From Acanthosepion esculentum (taxonomy: Eukaryota > Mollusca > Cephalopoda > Sepiida > Sepiidae), in NCBI GenBank assembly GCA_964036315.1, contig OZ038511.1, forward strand, positions 131,501 to 195,500: a DNA stretch of 64,000 nt. The letters are read 5' to 3'. Positions 10,101-21,386 of this stretch are shown piece after piece. The notes beneath the pieces are model-generated. The model searched no databases. It was not told where the DNA came from and saw nothing but the letters and a program-made list of their open reading frames with translations. The position numbers and the translations under genes were made by a program. Within the stretch, counting starts at the first letter, position 1. Each line of letters starts with the position of its first letter.

Positions 10101-10760
10101 GTACATTATTTGATGCATATACATCTTAGTAACTAAATTCATGAATATATATGTTTGTTTGATGTATGCAGACTGTTGAAGAGAAATCTTTATTAAATAA
10201 CTTCAGTGTTGTTATTTTTGAAGTTTTTTAATTATCTTTTGGAAGGGGTATGGAACAGACTTTTGATTTTTCATTCTGAAAAAAAAATTGTGAATTGAAA
10301 AAAATGAGAACAAGTTAGGAAAACGTCTGGGGAAATAATTGATATACTCAATGATGAAATGAAATGTTGGTGAATAGGGGGAGGGAATTACATAAAAAAA
10401 CGCTATTGCTTGAATGATAAAACTTCTACTTTTTTTTAAGTCATTTTATTTTGTTGACTTTGACAATTAAAGTTTTCTTTGGTTATTTGTAAACGGAAAA
10501 GATCCAGATGGGGAAATAAGATGTCTGCTTGTTGAGGTTTTTGTCTTTGCCTTTTTAGATGTTGTTCTGATAGGCAAGTACTTATCAGCTAGCAGAAAAG
10601 TTGAAGAGTAAATGTTACAAATGAAAGCAGGAAATAACCAATCAATGAAGTCAACTAAGTCATATGATCAATGACTACTTGTTGCTTGAAGCAAAATATT
10701 CATTGATGAAAGATAATTTCTCTCACACTGTATTTCACTTACCACTCAAATATCACAAAT
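10101..10760. other. Unassigned A+T-rich DNA
   Basis: No reading frame or repeat recognised. Confidence 0.4.
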
Positions 10761-10890
10761 AGGGTCCCAGCTACAGGCAAATTGTGAACCTCCAAACAAA
10801 AATCAACATTATGTTTTTATAGTAAGTTACCAACAGTACATTTTTACAGTGAAACTACCAACAATACATTTTATCATCTACAAACTACAT
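10760..10890 (+). mobile_element. Family B repeat, partial copy
   Basis: GGGTCCCAGCTACAGGCAAAT matches the conserved end of the family B 5' domain at 21520, 60940 and 62255. It is followed by two ACCAACANTACATTTT units, the family's internal tandem repeat. The 5' domain start and the 3' tail are missing. Confidence 0.6.
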
Positions 10891-11440
10891 TTCCAAAAAG
10901 AATAAAAAAAGTTTACTGTGAAAGTATAAAATTATGTATAAAATATCTCTAGTTGAATGTATACAATTGTGTCTAATATATATTTAGTTAAGGCCATAAA
11001 ATTGTCCAAAATATTTAAATTTCAGCCTTAAATAACACATATACATTTATATTCTGTGAAACAAAAACAATCAACCATAGTAAAGGTATATGGAGACAAA
11101 ATGTAAATTTTTAAAGAGATTTTTAAGAAATAGAAGATTATTAACCACCAATATTAATTATTAATAAATTTAGCCATATTATCTTTTACTGGAAATTATA
11201 TAAACATTTTTTGTTTTAGTTATCACAAGATATCAAGAATATTTTTTAATCAAATAGATTCTTGATAGATTCCTTTTCTTCTCTAACTTGATATGCATTC
11301 TTGAGAAAGATACTATAGCAGTTTTCTATTGTTTCTCTACAGTTTAAAAATAAGTTTTCCTTTTTGTTTCTATCCAAAGCTAGATAGCTCAGTTTACCCT
11401 ACTGTATAACTCCTAGCTAGGTGGAGGTGGAGAGGCATTC

Positions 11441-11471
<31 letters not shown>

Positions 11472-12130
11472 AAGGGAAATTTCATGTGAAAATGAACACA
11501 ACAGATAAACCTCGAAATTGAAATCTGTTTGCCATTTCCATTTTTGTATTTATAATCTGTTCAGCGCATCCAGAATGTTTGTTAAATGTTTCATGTGGAA
11601 GATGTTATTGATGGTTGAATTTCAAGTTGAATAATGATTAAAAACCAAAGATTAAATATTATGTGATATAAATTGTAATTTAGATTTTTTTTATAAAAAC
11701 ATGTTAATGTTGACAGTGGCTGATAAAAGTGAGGATGTTGAAAGCTGATTTTCAAAGTAAGCCACTCCTTCCCACTTAGAATTTTCTTGTCTACAGAGGT
11801 TCTTGTGGTGAACACACATTAGTACAGGTGCAAAAGAGGTCTTGGATCACATTCAGACATGTTTGTTAACACCAGTTACATCTGGGTTTTTTCATTAGCA
11901 GTGGGACAGTTCGGTATGTCTAGATATGGGCCTCTATGCTACTGGTCAAGAGCCGGGTCTTTGTAAGATGCCTCAAGTAAATAAAAGCAGGGGAAAACCA
12001 GCATTTGACAAGATATGGTGTCTTGTGAAGATGGTTCCATGATCATTTTTGTTCCTCAAGTTGTGGTTTCCAAGGCTGTTATTTTTGTTACCTCCCATCT
12101 CTTTTCTCTCTCTGCCTATTTCCCTCACCC
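10890..12130. other. Unassigned A+T-rich DNA with a poly(T) tract
   Basis: Contains T26 at 11446-11471, possibly the reverse-complement poly(A) of a minus-strand retrotransposon. The region just before it (11380-11440) has a weak tRNA-like ATAGCTCAGTTTACC but no second promoter box. 11820-12130 could be leader or LTR sequence of the following gypsy element but shows no terminal motifs. Confidence 0.4.
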
Positions 12131-12159
12131 TCAACAAAACTCTTGCTGTACATTACAAT

Positions 12160-12960
12160 AAGCTATTTCAGCACTCATTGCTGACAGCAAGTTTGACCTG
12201 AAGCTAATCCCAAAATTTGATGGTTCAGACCAGGGTCTCATTATTGTCAAATGGTTTGAAAAATTTGAACTAGTTTGCGATCTGTGCAGCGCGAAGAACA
12301 TTGCTAGTGTTCTGCTACTCTGACAGGAGACATGTTTGCTGTGTTATGACAACTCAACAAGAAAGAAAAGATGTAGGCTGTATCAGAGATGCTCTATACA
12401 TTGCTTTTGCCACAGATCCATTAATAGCATATGTCCAGTTCATAGCTAGGTACTTGAATTCAAATGAATCTATAGATGTCTACTTGGCAGATCTCCACAG
12501 GCTGTCAACCTTGTACAGTGGGGTGTCTGATCATGGACTTGCATGTGCATTTGTAGCAGAGTTGCCTGAGCTTTGCACTTTGTCACAAATGGATTCACTA
12601 GATGTCAACCAGCTATTAGACCAGGCTAGGGCCATACTAAAGGATTGATACACTGCTGGCAGAATTGATTGTGGCAGCCGCAAAGCCTGAGCAACTGGGT
12701 ACAGGCTTGACTTTTGCCAATGATACACAGAATGATATCGTCTACTACAGATGTGGTGGGGCTAATCACTTGGATAGATATTGTTTGAGTCAATGAGCTG
12801 GGAAAAATGGCAGCTGGCAAGGAGGCAGCCATACTGTGCTATCACTGTGGCAAATTGGGTCATATATCATGGAAATGTTAGAAAACAGATCAGGGGAACA
12901 GACATCAGCACCAGTCATATATATAAAATATTGGGGAATGGTGATTAGCTCTGATTGACT
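12160..12960 (+). pseudogene. Gypsy-type gag remnant with zinc knuckles
   Basis: SKFDLKLIPKFDGSD at about 12190-12235 and KWFEKFELVCDL open the capsid. After a shift, 12380-12645 reads IRDALYIAFATDPLIAYVQF, LNSNESIDVYLADLHRL and AFVAELPELCTL. YYRCGGANHLDRYCLSQ at about 12745-12795 is the first zinc knuckle with its initial Cys changed to Tyr. CYHCGKLGHIS follows near 12838-12870 through another shift. Gag coats the RNA genome and the knuckles bind it. Confidence 0.7.
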
Positions 12961-13049
12961 ATTACTGCTCTCAGTTGATCATTAGTACAAAGTGATGTTG
13001 GTCATAGACTGGAAAGCATATAGATATAAAGACAATCATTGCCAGAATG

Positions 13050-13400
13050 CAAGCATGATGTCGTGTCATGACTGTTAATATCTGCACAGACAGTGGCAAT
13101 TCAGCCACAGTTGAAGTCCTCATGGTGCATGACAAACCTCTAGGCTTTGATTTACTTACCAGAAGAGATACAATAACTGCATTAGGTCACATCCATATCA
13201 CGCAGTCTGGAGCCGTATGGTTCTGCAACAAAAAAACACCAATGTGTGGCGATCCATATTTGATCAACCTGACTTTCCTGTGGAATTCAACCATAAGCAA
13301 AGGATCTGAAGTGTAAGATGAAAGTGGACAGCTATTGTGGCACTGGCTCAGTTACTACTGTGGAGTAAACAGTACACTCCCGGTCACTATATGAACTAGT
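13050..13400 (+). pseudogene. Retroelement protease-like segment and RT entry
   Basis: The frame 13068-13316 reads NSATVEVLMVHDKPLGFDLL, then ALGHIHITQSGAVWF. This resembles the protease-to-RT region of molluscan gypsy-type polyproteins. CNHKQRI and RKWTAI nearby, in another frame, look like the start of the RT domain. Catalytic residues are not clear. Confidence 0.5.
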
Positions 13401-13419
13401 CCAAAACTATAGAGAGGTA

Positions 13420-13930
13420 AGAGGAAGAAGACGTTTGGAATTGGTCTTCAGTAATACAAGTGTCATGTCAAGTAGCCAAAGCATTACTTATAAGCGCTAT
13501 GAAGTACGTTATAACAGTGGCGATGTGGGATTCAAAACTCAAGTGATTTATAACTATTGTGATGAGGAATCTGAACTTTTACAACTTATAGCAGTAATGA
13601 GGATTCAGGAACTCATACAAGTTGTAACTGGCATTACAAGGATTATGGAAACTCATACTGAGTGAACAAGTACAGAAAAAATATACTTGTTGCTTTGGAA
13701 ACAAAGGATACACAGGTGACATGAATTTTAACCATGTTGGTTTAAAAAGTTTTTCTTGTGTAGAAGAAAAAAAAATTCTCTTGGGTGTAGGAAAAAAAAA
13801 TTCTTGCAAATATGGAGCATATTTTGGCTGTTATGGTTGAAATTTAATAAGACCAGCAGAAACGGCAACAACAAAATCAGTTGCTACAAAAACAGCAACA
13901 GGACTTGTTGGATATAATTCTGAAGAAAAA
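13420..13930. other. Unassigned, possible leader of the next element
   Basis: A 76-codon open frame at 13435-13665 was not recognised. From about 13840 the sequence is A-rich and codes for Gln-rich peptide like the start of a gag, leading into the element at 13940. Confidence 0.35.
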
Positions 13931-13941
13931 AAAAATGTTTC

Positions 13942-14640
13942 AATGTCTCTTACACTAGACGCTGTCCAAAACACCATATCAAAATTTGTATACAACCCTG
14001 AAGAGGGACTGACTTTTTCTGTGTATTTCTGTGGATATGAAGAAATATTCAGGCAAGACTGCAGCAGCTGGGAAGATGAGAGAATGAGATTGTTGTTGAG
14101 GAAAATAGCTCCAATAGAGTACGAGAATTACTGCAAGTACATATTAGCGAAAAGTGAAAAGAGCTATCTGTTCAGTGCTCTTTGAAGGTGCATGAATCTA
14201 ACCAAAAAAAATAGGACAAAGATTTTGTCATGTATGCAGGTATTTTCAACAAAGTATATGAAAAGTTTAGAATAAAGGAAATGACTCAAGATATGTTCAG
14301 AGGGTTAATTTTCATGCAAGGTTTAACAGTTAAAAAATGCTGAAATATGAGTGAAAATTTTAATGAAAATTGAACAAAAAAGGAATATTACACTGCAAGA
14401 AATAGTGGACAATTACCAGACAATCCTAAGCCTGAAACACAATGCTGAAGAAATTTAGAAAAAAGAATGTGCATTGGTACAAGCAAAACACAAATGTACT
14501 AAAAGGAGAATAAATCTTTGTTTCAGATGTGGTAAATTACATCTTGGAAAACTCTGTCCATTTAAAAATGCAAAAAATTAAAAATGTAAATGAGGACATA
14601 TAAAGTCAGGCTGCAAAACCAATCCAAGAAAAAAATTCTC
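13942..14640 (+). pseudogene. Mag-like gag remnant
   Basis: MSLTLDAVQNTISKFVYNPE starts at about 13943. FSVYFCGYEEIFRQDC and MRLLLRKIAPIEYENYCKYI follow, typical of Mag-lineage capsids. NLCFRCGKLHLGKLCPF at about 14515-14565 and GHIKSGC near 14595-14615 are the nucleocapsid knuckles, separated by stops. Confidence 0.8.
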
Positions 14641-14689
14641 ATAGGAAGAAATTTGCACACAGCATTGCGATGAAAAAAAAATGGTCACA

Positions 14690-14990
14690 GAAAACAAAAG
14701 AAAATTTGTGAATGTGAAAATAAATAATGTGAGTGTAAAAATGCTACTGGACAGTGGTAGTTATATTTATATATCAGTGATACCACATGGAAGGAAATTG
14801 GAAGTCCTTTATTAAAAAGGACTTCCAAAGTCGTGATTTCAGTTTCTGCTGAGAATTATTTTTGAGAAATGACTTGTAATGTCACATTCTGTAACAAGCA
14901 TGTAAAAATTAAAGCTTATGTATTAAATACTATGAATTTATTTGCTACTGACTGGATGGAACTAATGCGAGATTTGGTATTTGCCAATAA
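14690..14990 (+). pseudogene. Mag-like aspartic protease remnant
   Basis: FVNVKINNVSVKMLLDSGSY at about 14706-14765 contains the retropepsin active site as DSG. The flap and C-terminal parts continue through shifts until about 14990. Confidence 0.7.
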
Positions 14991-15069
14991 ATGTTTATTG
15001 TAAAAACTTAAGTGGACAAGTGACCAATTTAAAAACTCAGAGAAAAAAATCTTAAATAAGAATTAAAAA

Positions 15070-15730
15070 ATGTTTTCCAGATGTTCTGTCAAATGAACTG
15101 GGTCGGTGTTCAAAATTCAAGGCTGATTTTCAAGTAAAAAATGGTTCAATGCCAGTATTTAAGCCGAAATGGTGCATACCATTCACTGCATTGGAACAAG
15201 TCAATGAAGAGTTGTTGCACATATTCGAAAGAATTGGTGTAATAGAAAAAAATTAACCATTCAAAAATAGGCTGCACCAACAATGTATGTAAAAAAAAAA
15301 AAAAAAAAAAAAAATGAAATTCATGTTTGTGTGGTTTTCTTGACAGGATTAAACAATTGTTTAGAAACACATAACAACCCATTATCAAGTCCAGAGGAAA
15401 TCTTCGAAGTTAAACGGCAGAAGAATATTTTCAAAGCTGGATCTCTCTGAAGTGTATTTACAAATTCAGATTGAAAATGAATGTGCTGAATTAATGACCA
15501 TAAATGTGCACAGAAGATTATATAAGTTTAACCAACTTCCAATTTGATATAAAAGTGGCACCAACTATTTCTCAACAAGCTATGGATACCATGCTTTGCG
15601 GATTGTGATTTCACAGTGGCATATCTGGATAAGATTTTAATCAAAAGTGTATCTAAAGGACAACATGTTGAACATGTGAAAACTAAGAGTACTGATTGAA
15701 GCTCAGCGAAGAAAAACGTGAATTGTTTTT
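15070..15730 (+). pseudogene. Mag-like reverse transcriptase remnant
   Basis: KNVFQMFC and GRCSKFKADFQ introduce the domain. VFKPKWCIPFTALEQVNEEL and FERIGVIEK form the fingers. KLDLSEVYLQIQIENECAEL at about 15433-15495 is the palm motif with the first catalytic Asp, followed by RRLYKFNQLPI. VAYLDKILIKSV at 15616-15650 is the YLDD box with the second Asp changed to Lys. The oligo(A) at 15290-15314 splits the fingers region. Confidence 0.88.
15290..15314. repeat. Oligo(A) tract inside the RT pseudogene
   Basis: A25 at a position where the protein should read continuously, so it is a later expansion. Confidence 0.9.
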
Positions 15731-16455
15731 GCTGAAAATCAAATACCTCTGTCAAATTATTGATAAAAATGATCATCAACCTGATCCATTGAGGGCAAGT
15801 GCAATTAAAAATACACCTCTACCAACAAAAGTGACTATGTTTCAAGCTTTTCTAGGACTGGCTAATTACTATCAAATATATGTACATAATATGCAGAATT
15901 AGAGCTCCACTGAACAATCTACATAAAAAAAACGAGTAAAGTGGAACTGGAATGATAACTGTTAAAAGGCATTTGATGAAATAACAAAAAAGACTTGCAT
16001 CAGATTTATCATTAGCACACTATGATCCAAAAGCAGAAATTGTAGTACAGTATTGGAACAGTGATTTTACGCAAATATGATGGCAGTAAAATGAAAGCAT
16101 TCACTCATGCTTCATGCTCACTTCTACCAGCAGAGGAAAATTACAGCCAGATAGAAAAAGAGACTCTAGCAATTATATTTACTGTAAAGAAATTTCATAA
16201 ATTTATTCATGGAAGAAATTTTAGGTTGCAATTAGACCACAGCCTTCTATTAACAATATATGGTTCAAAGAAAGGAATACCTATGCATACAACTAAAAGA
16301 CTAGAACGTGAGTGTACCATCTTATTAAACTATGATTTTACAATGGGTACCAACGGTCTAAAAAAATTAGGACATGTGGATGGATTATCAAGATTAATAT
16401 CTAAAAATGTGGAACCATTTGAGGACATGATCTTTGCAGCATTAAAAAGCTAAAT
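15730..16455 (+). pseudogene. Mag-like RNase H remnant
   Basis: TMFQAFLGLANYYQIYVHNM (15836-15895) is the connection segment. After shifts, 16061-16453 gives GSKMKAFTHASCSLLPAEEN, YSQIEKETLAIIFTVKKFHK and FRLQLDHSLLLTIYGSKKGI. It ends with KLGHVDGLSRLI. The His-Ala-Asp motif (HADGLSR) is conserved except Ala to Val. Confidence 0.88.
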
Positions 16456-16518
16456 AGAAATAAAAAACATTTCGTGCAATGTAGTACAAGAGCTACCTTG
16501 AAGAAATAAAAGAAAAAA

Positions 16519-17240
16519 ATGGAAAATGATGTCTTTAGTGCAAAAATAAAAAAGCTATTGAAAGAAAGTAACAAAGAACAAAATCCAAACTTAAATGCTT
16601 ACTCACTATGCAACAGTGTATTAATGTTTAGGCAAAGATTTGTAATACCTACTGAGTTACAGAAGCGAATATTGAAGGATTTTCATAGTGGGCCTCTTGG
16701 TATTTCAAAAATGAAATACCTGATGAGAAGTTTCATTAGACCAAAATAAACCAAGATATTGAAAAAATAGTGAAAGCTTCCAGAGGTTGTGCTGTGGCAA
16801 CAATAATACCTATCACAAAGATAGAACCTTGGCCAAAGACAGATATACCATGGTCAAGACTGCATATAGATTTTGCAGGTCCAATGAATGGATCACCATT
16901 ATCTTGTGATAGTTGATAGTTTCACTAAATGGCCGGAAATTTATAAGTGCAAAAATCCAACCTCTTCAGTGACCGTGAATTTCTTGCATGTGCTGTTTGC
17001 AAGATATGGCATACCAGATACCATAGCGTCTTTAACAGAACACAATTCATGAGTAAAAAATTCAAAGACTTTTGGTAAAATGTTGTCCATAAGCATATTA
17101 AAATCCTGCCATACCACCCAAAGTCGAATGGACAAGTGGAATGATTTGTGGGAACATTCAAAAGAGCATTGAAGAAAGCAAGTCTTGAAAGTAAATGAGG
17201 AACCACTTCAAAATTTTCTGTGATTGTTAAAGTAATAAGT
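16519..17240 (+). pseudogene. Mag-like integrase remnant
   Basis: 16519-16749 carries the N-terminal zinc-binding region (RFVIPTELQKRILKDFHSGP, LGISKMKYLMRSF). After a stop, KASRGCAVA retains one of the two knuckle Cys. LHIDFAGPMNGSP at about 16860-16898 holds the first catalytic Asp, SFTKWPEIYKCKNP follows, and FARYGIPDTIAS precedes the site of the second Asp, now lost. The Gln-Val-Glu end reads NGQ then a damaged segment near 17130. The C-terminal domain is not clear beyond 17240. Confidence 0.85.
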
Positions 17241-17903
17241 TTTGTTTTTTAAAATAAAAGTCCACTAACGCCAATGTCTCTAATGTTAATAATATTTGAA
17301 TCCAAACAGAAGCAGATCTTTGTGAATTTTGTTAAATACTGATGTGGGAAAACATTGGAGAAAGTATGAAATATTTTGGACTACTCTGCAAACATGATTA
17401 TCAACAAGTCCGTCATTAGCGTAGCAACATGCACACATGTAATGAAAGCATAAAATAAATTGTCACCTTTTGAATGTGCAATCGAGAAAGTTTCCAAAAT
17501 CATAAAATATATTTTGCAATAATTCTCTCAATCTTCTCTGCAAAATTCTCTGACATCAAAAAGAATTTTGTCAAACTTAGAAACTATCAGTATGCTACAT
17601 TTTCCTTAAATTGTTAAACCTAAGTTTAAAGATTTTAGTATAAAAATCAAACTAATGAATAAAAATGCCTGACTAAAAATAAAGATTATATTTCTGAACT
17701 AATTTTCTTTATGGCCATCCTGTATTGTTAGCTGAACAAGTTGAGAAAGATTGTCAGTCATTTGATCATCACAACTGTCAATTGGTTGGGCTGACCATCT
17801 TGGCTTTTCAAATTAAAAATAGATTTGTTGAGCAGAAATACACATGCTGTAAAAAAAAAAGATTGAACTCCCTCAGAAAAGCTTTTATGATAAGTTTGTC
17901 CAT

Positions 17904-17937
<34 letters not shown>

Positions 17938-18080
17938 ATGATCAACCATTATCTCTCCTACTTATCCTCCTCATCAGCAGCACCTCTTAATTCCTAAGAT
18001 TTCAGCATAAAACATTTATTTAAAACATTTATTTAAAACAGAGCTCAATACATACTTCAAAATGCTTTTACATCGGTAAC
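17240..18080. other. Unassigned, with (TA)n at 17904-17930
   Basis: The first few hundred bases may be decayed integrase C-terminus. The microsatellite is about 13 TA units. Nothing else recognised. Confidence 0.45.
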
Positions 18081-18086
18081 ACAATG

Positions 18087-18366
18087 AATGATTTCAAAAA
18101 ATGCTTTTATAACCATATCTCATCTTTTAATAATGCAGATAAACGAAACATGACTTCATTTTCCAAGTATTTTTGAGAATTAAAAGACAAAGATAAAACA
18201 CCTAAAGTTAAATGGAAAATCCTAAAACAAGCTAGAATCTTGAGGTCATTAAATGAACCATGTTTTCTCTGCCTGCAGGAGAAAATACAAATAATTCAAT
18301 ACTCGAACATGGACAATCTGTTGAATAGTAGATATGAAACGGCAATAAATTGTAAACATATAAAAT
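18087..18366 (+). pseudogene. GIY-YIG domain C-terminal remnant (Penelope-like element)
   Basis: The plus strand reads NDFKKCFYNHISSFNNADKR, then MTSFSKYF, a stop in place of Trp, ELKDKDKTPKVKWKILKQAR, CFLCLQEKIQII and LLNSRYETAINCKHIK. This is the typical C-terminal part of the GIY-YIG nuclease of Penelope-like and related retroelements: the Asn-Ala-Asp-Lys region, then KxxxWKIL, then a Cys-rich tail. GIY-YIG nucleases nick the target for integration. The reverse transcriptase that should lie upstream is not recognisable. Confidence 0.8.
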
Positions 18367-18369
18367 GAT

Positions 18370-19600
18370 TAACCCTAAAATCTTGCTAAAGAAATTTGTA
18401 ATCTACAAATGAATCCTGTTATGTTTTTAAACATAGCAGCATAACCACTGTCAATATACACTAGTTGTACTTACATACTTCATTTTAATTTTACTTTGAA
18501 ATTTAACTCTAGACCTAAAATATTCTAATTTATTCTTACTTCTGTAAATTAACTGGGATATAATAATCTTAATTTCATTGAGCTTACTTTTATTGTTTAT
18601 CCATTATTTGGTTTAAATGTGGTTACTTAACCCCTTAAATAATACTTTATAATTAATGTTAATAAATTAATATAATATGGGAATTTAAAAATTTAAAATT
18701 TAAAATGTTTGTTCACATTCGTAAAAACAATACACATAAAATTAGCAGTGCCTATTAACAGAGTGTTGAGAACCCAAGGGTAACAACTCTGACTGACACC
18801 AAATTGGTTGGGTTTCGATCCAAGCTCATCTAGACCTCATATTTTTTTTTTTACCTTACTATATACAATAACATCAATTTTCTTTCCAATTTAGTCTATT
18901 GAAATTTGAAGGTCCATACTAATTTTAATGTTATTTAATTTTATTCCTACCTCAATCTCACCACCTATTTATCTTTAAAGATTTAATCGTTATATTACTT
19001 GAATTATTTTTCTCTTTTATAATGCTCATGCCAAAAAAATATGAAAGTTAAAAAAGTATGTAGTTTTCTCATTCATATCGTAAAGTAAAATTTAGTTAAG
19101 TATAATAAATATATCAATGTAAAGATTTTTAATTAGTTTAGTATTCTAATCTATATTAGAAAGTCCATTTCATAAAATACTGTAGTACTCTTTTACATTC
19201 CATGAAGAATTGTCCCCAAGCACAGAATGTTTTTGTTTTAGAAACATTAACCTAACCAAGCTAGAAGACTGTTAAAGTTCAAATTCTATGATTTGATGGA
19301 ATTCCATTGGCTAGATTTATCCCTTCTTAGTTTGTATCACCTTTTTTTTTCCTCTCCCTCTCGCCGTTACTAATCACTTAGATTCCTTTCTTTCTCCACA
19401 TGTAAATTCTTTTATACCCTTTCGTGGGAAACTTTCCAGTGACAGAAGTGGAAGGTATGCTTCAATAACTGCATTTCTGAATAAAATATTTCAGTCGCAT
19501 TGTGATTCCCCACCTGATGAAACATTAAAAAACGTTTTTTAATTTTGAAACAAGATGTACAGTTTTTTAGTGGGTTGTGCATGTTATAATGTAACACTGC
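18370..19600. other. Unassigned A+T-rich DNA
   Basis: No coding similarity. 18750-18840 has a short, less A+T-rich segment (AACTCTGACTGACACC, then GGGTTTCGATCC) that recalls a pol III B box (GGTTTCGATCC). No A box is obvious, so a degraded SINE is only a possibility. Confidence 0.4.
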
Positions 19601-19603
19601 ATA

Positions 19604-19607
<4 letters not shown>

Positions 19608-19662
<55 letters not shown>
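19608..19662. repeat. (TA)n-(CA)n microsatellite
   Basis: About 20 TA units followed by about 7 CA units. Confidence 0.97.
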
Positions 19663-19696
19663 TACTAAAATCCATTACTCAGTTTCAAGTAATAAC

Positions 19697-19701
<5 letters not shown>

Positions 19702-19763
<62 letters not shown>
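19702..19763. repeat. (TA)n microsatellite
   Basis: About 31 TA units, separated by only 40 bp from the preceding tract. 19764-20215 is unassigned; it contains an A-rich run at 19804. Confidence 0.97.
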
Positions 19764-19767
<4 letters not shown>

Positions 19768-20217
19768 CAGATTCTTAACATAAGGGTATATGAACACCAT
19801 ATTTAAAAAAAAAAAAATAAAAAGAAAGTAAGAGAACCCAGTCATGGCTCACAAACAATTTCTGCGACCATATCACCCCTTACATCTGACCACCTACTCT
19901 CCAAACTGCAACCCCCTTTATTATGTGTGGAGTGCATTTGTGTGAGAGACAAACAAAACTCCTTGTAATACCAATGATGAACTAAAGGCAAGAATTATGG
20001 TACCATTCATCAACTTAAACATTGCACTTGTTCGTAGTTAATATTGTTAAGTGTTGGCTTTTTCTTTTTTATTATTAGAGCTTACACTCTGTGCCCAAAA
20101 AGAAAGCACTTGTTTGAACACAAGAAAAATTAAATAAAAAGCTTAATTATATTACCTTGACTTTTGTTTTTAATGAAACATGCATAAATGAAGGATTGCT
20201 GCCTAAATACACAATAT

Positions 20218-20242
20218 ATGTGTGTGTATATATATATATATA
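20218..20242. repeat. (TG)n-(TA)n microsatellite
   Basis: Short compound tract. Confidence 0.9.
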
Positions 20243-20469
20243 GCCACATGCGTTTATTCTTGACTATATATATGGGTTAATGGTGCATTGTGGGTAGTCT
20301 ATTCTAACAGTTATTTTGGTGAGAGTGGTTTGTTAATTTGTTTATTATTTACTTTATTTAGATTAATTTATTTTACTTGTTTTTGCTAATATATTTTTTA
20401 TTTTATTTTTCTTTTCTTTTCAGTTTTCAATTTTTAAGTAACGTAGTAAAAATTTGTTTTTTTGTCTGC

Positions 20470-20770
20470 ATTTTGAGATGACTTCTGATCATTTATTTAG
20501 TAGTTATTTTCCATATTTTTGGTGTGATTTGCTTTTTGTTTTTAATTTTCCAGATATAACTGGAAAGCATTATTCTGTTTGCATATTTACTATTTGTGAA
20601 AGATGTTTTGTGTATATAGTTTCGTTTTATCCAGGGTCCTTCAGTTACTCCTATGTATATTTTTTTCTTCATGATCTGACGATTTTACTGTGGCTTGGTA
20701 TATTACATTGTTTTGTAAGCAATTGCCATTTAAGTGACATTCATTCGTTATTCTGCAGTTACATGTGGAT
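20470..20770 (-). pseudogene. GIY-YIG domain remnant of a Penelope-like element
   Basis: On the minus strand, 20760 to 20470 reads NCRITNECHLNGNCLQNNVI, then YQATVKSS. After a shift in an A-run come IYIGV, NYIHKTSFTNSKYANR and LSSYIWKIKNKKQITPKIWK. The Cys-rich entry (C..C..G.C), the YIG core and the SYIW/KxK tail are the GIY-YIG architecture of Penelope-like retroelements. The homologous segment at 37005-37330 is a second copy. A family A arm lies directly upstream of it on the minus strand (from about 20985). Confidence 0.78.
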
Positions 20771-21386
20771 TTAATTTGTTCAGGTGGTTTGTTGATAGTT
20801 TTCCTGGTGTGCTTTTTTATTAGTGTCAGGTTCTTGATGCAACTGTAGCTGATTTTTACTGTGTTTTTGTTGAATATTTTGTGGAGAGTGCTTCATTCAG
20901 GGAAGTATTAGTATAAGAGTTTGATGAATATTTTTCCTATGTTTGTTTCTATGTTTTTGTTGTTTTTGTAATATATAATTTAGACTGTTGTCCTCATCTT
21001 TACTGCCATATTCATGACATTTTGGCTGTTGTATGCTCTGGCCTTCTTTTATCCACTGACCCATGTGTTCCCAAGGTCACATGACCCAGTGGATTAAGGT
21101 TAGGGTTAAAATGTATTGGTTGAATAACCCAATGAGTGACTTAACCCAGAGTTGTGAGTTCAATACCTGACCACATCAGAGAGAACAAAAACTTGAAGAG
21201 CTTAGTTACTTGAAGGAATTAACTGACACTGAGATATCCCAAAAAGGCATGGCACATGGAATTAGAACAATCTATCCCATTGGACTAAATAAAATGTTTG
21301 GTTCAAAATTCAAACATATATCACTTGAATAAGGCCAGTGTACATAACAGACAAAACATTGTTAATATGGCAACAAAGATTAGGAC

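Larger units (their letters stand above)
12140..13420 (+). mobile_element. Second gypsy-type retrotransposon remnant (gag-protease)
   Basis: Gag, two zinc knuckles, a protease-like segment and the entry to a reverse transcriptase domain follow in order on the plus strand. After about 13330 the expected RT core does not continue. The element is therefore truncated in pol, and its LTRs were not identified. Confidence 0.7.
13840..17240 (+). mobile_element. Mag-like Ty3/gypsy retrotransposon remnant (gag to integrase)
   Basis: This is the most complete LTR element of the window. Gag, zinc knuckles, protease, reverse transcriptase, RNase H and integrase follow over 3.4 kb in canonical gypsy order. 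It is broken by many stops and shifts, and by an A25 tract at 15290-15314 that interrupts RT. Gag style and protease sequence suggest the Mag branch, by recollection. LTRs were not identified at either side. Confidence 0.88.

Noticed and set aside
20985..21060. Reading the family A arms as ordinary MITE terminal inverted repeats of a DNA transposon
   Set aside because: Duplications of 10-14 bp, a tRNA-like core and variable ends fit retroposition better than cut-and-paste transposition with fixed short target duplications.
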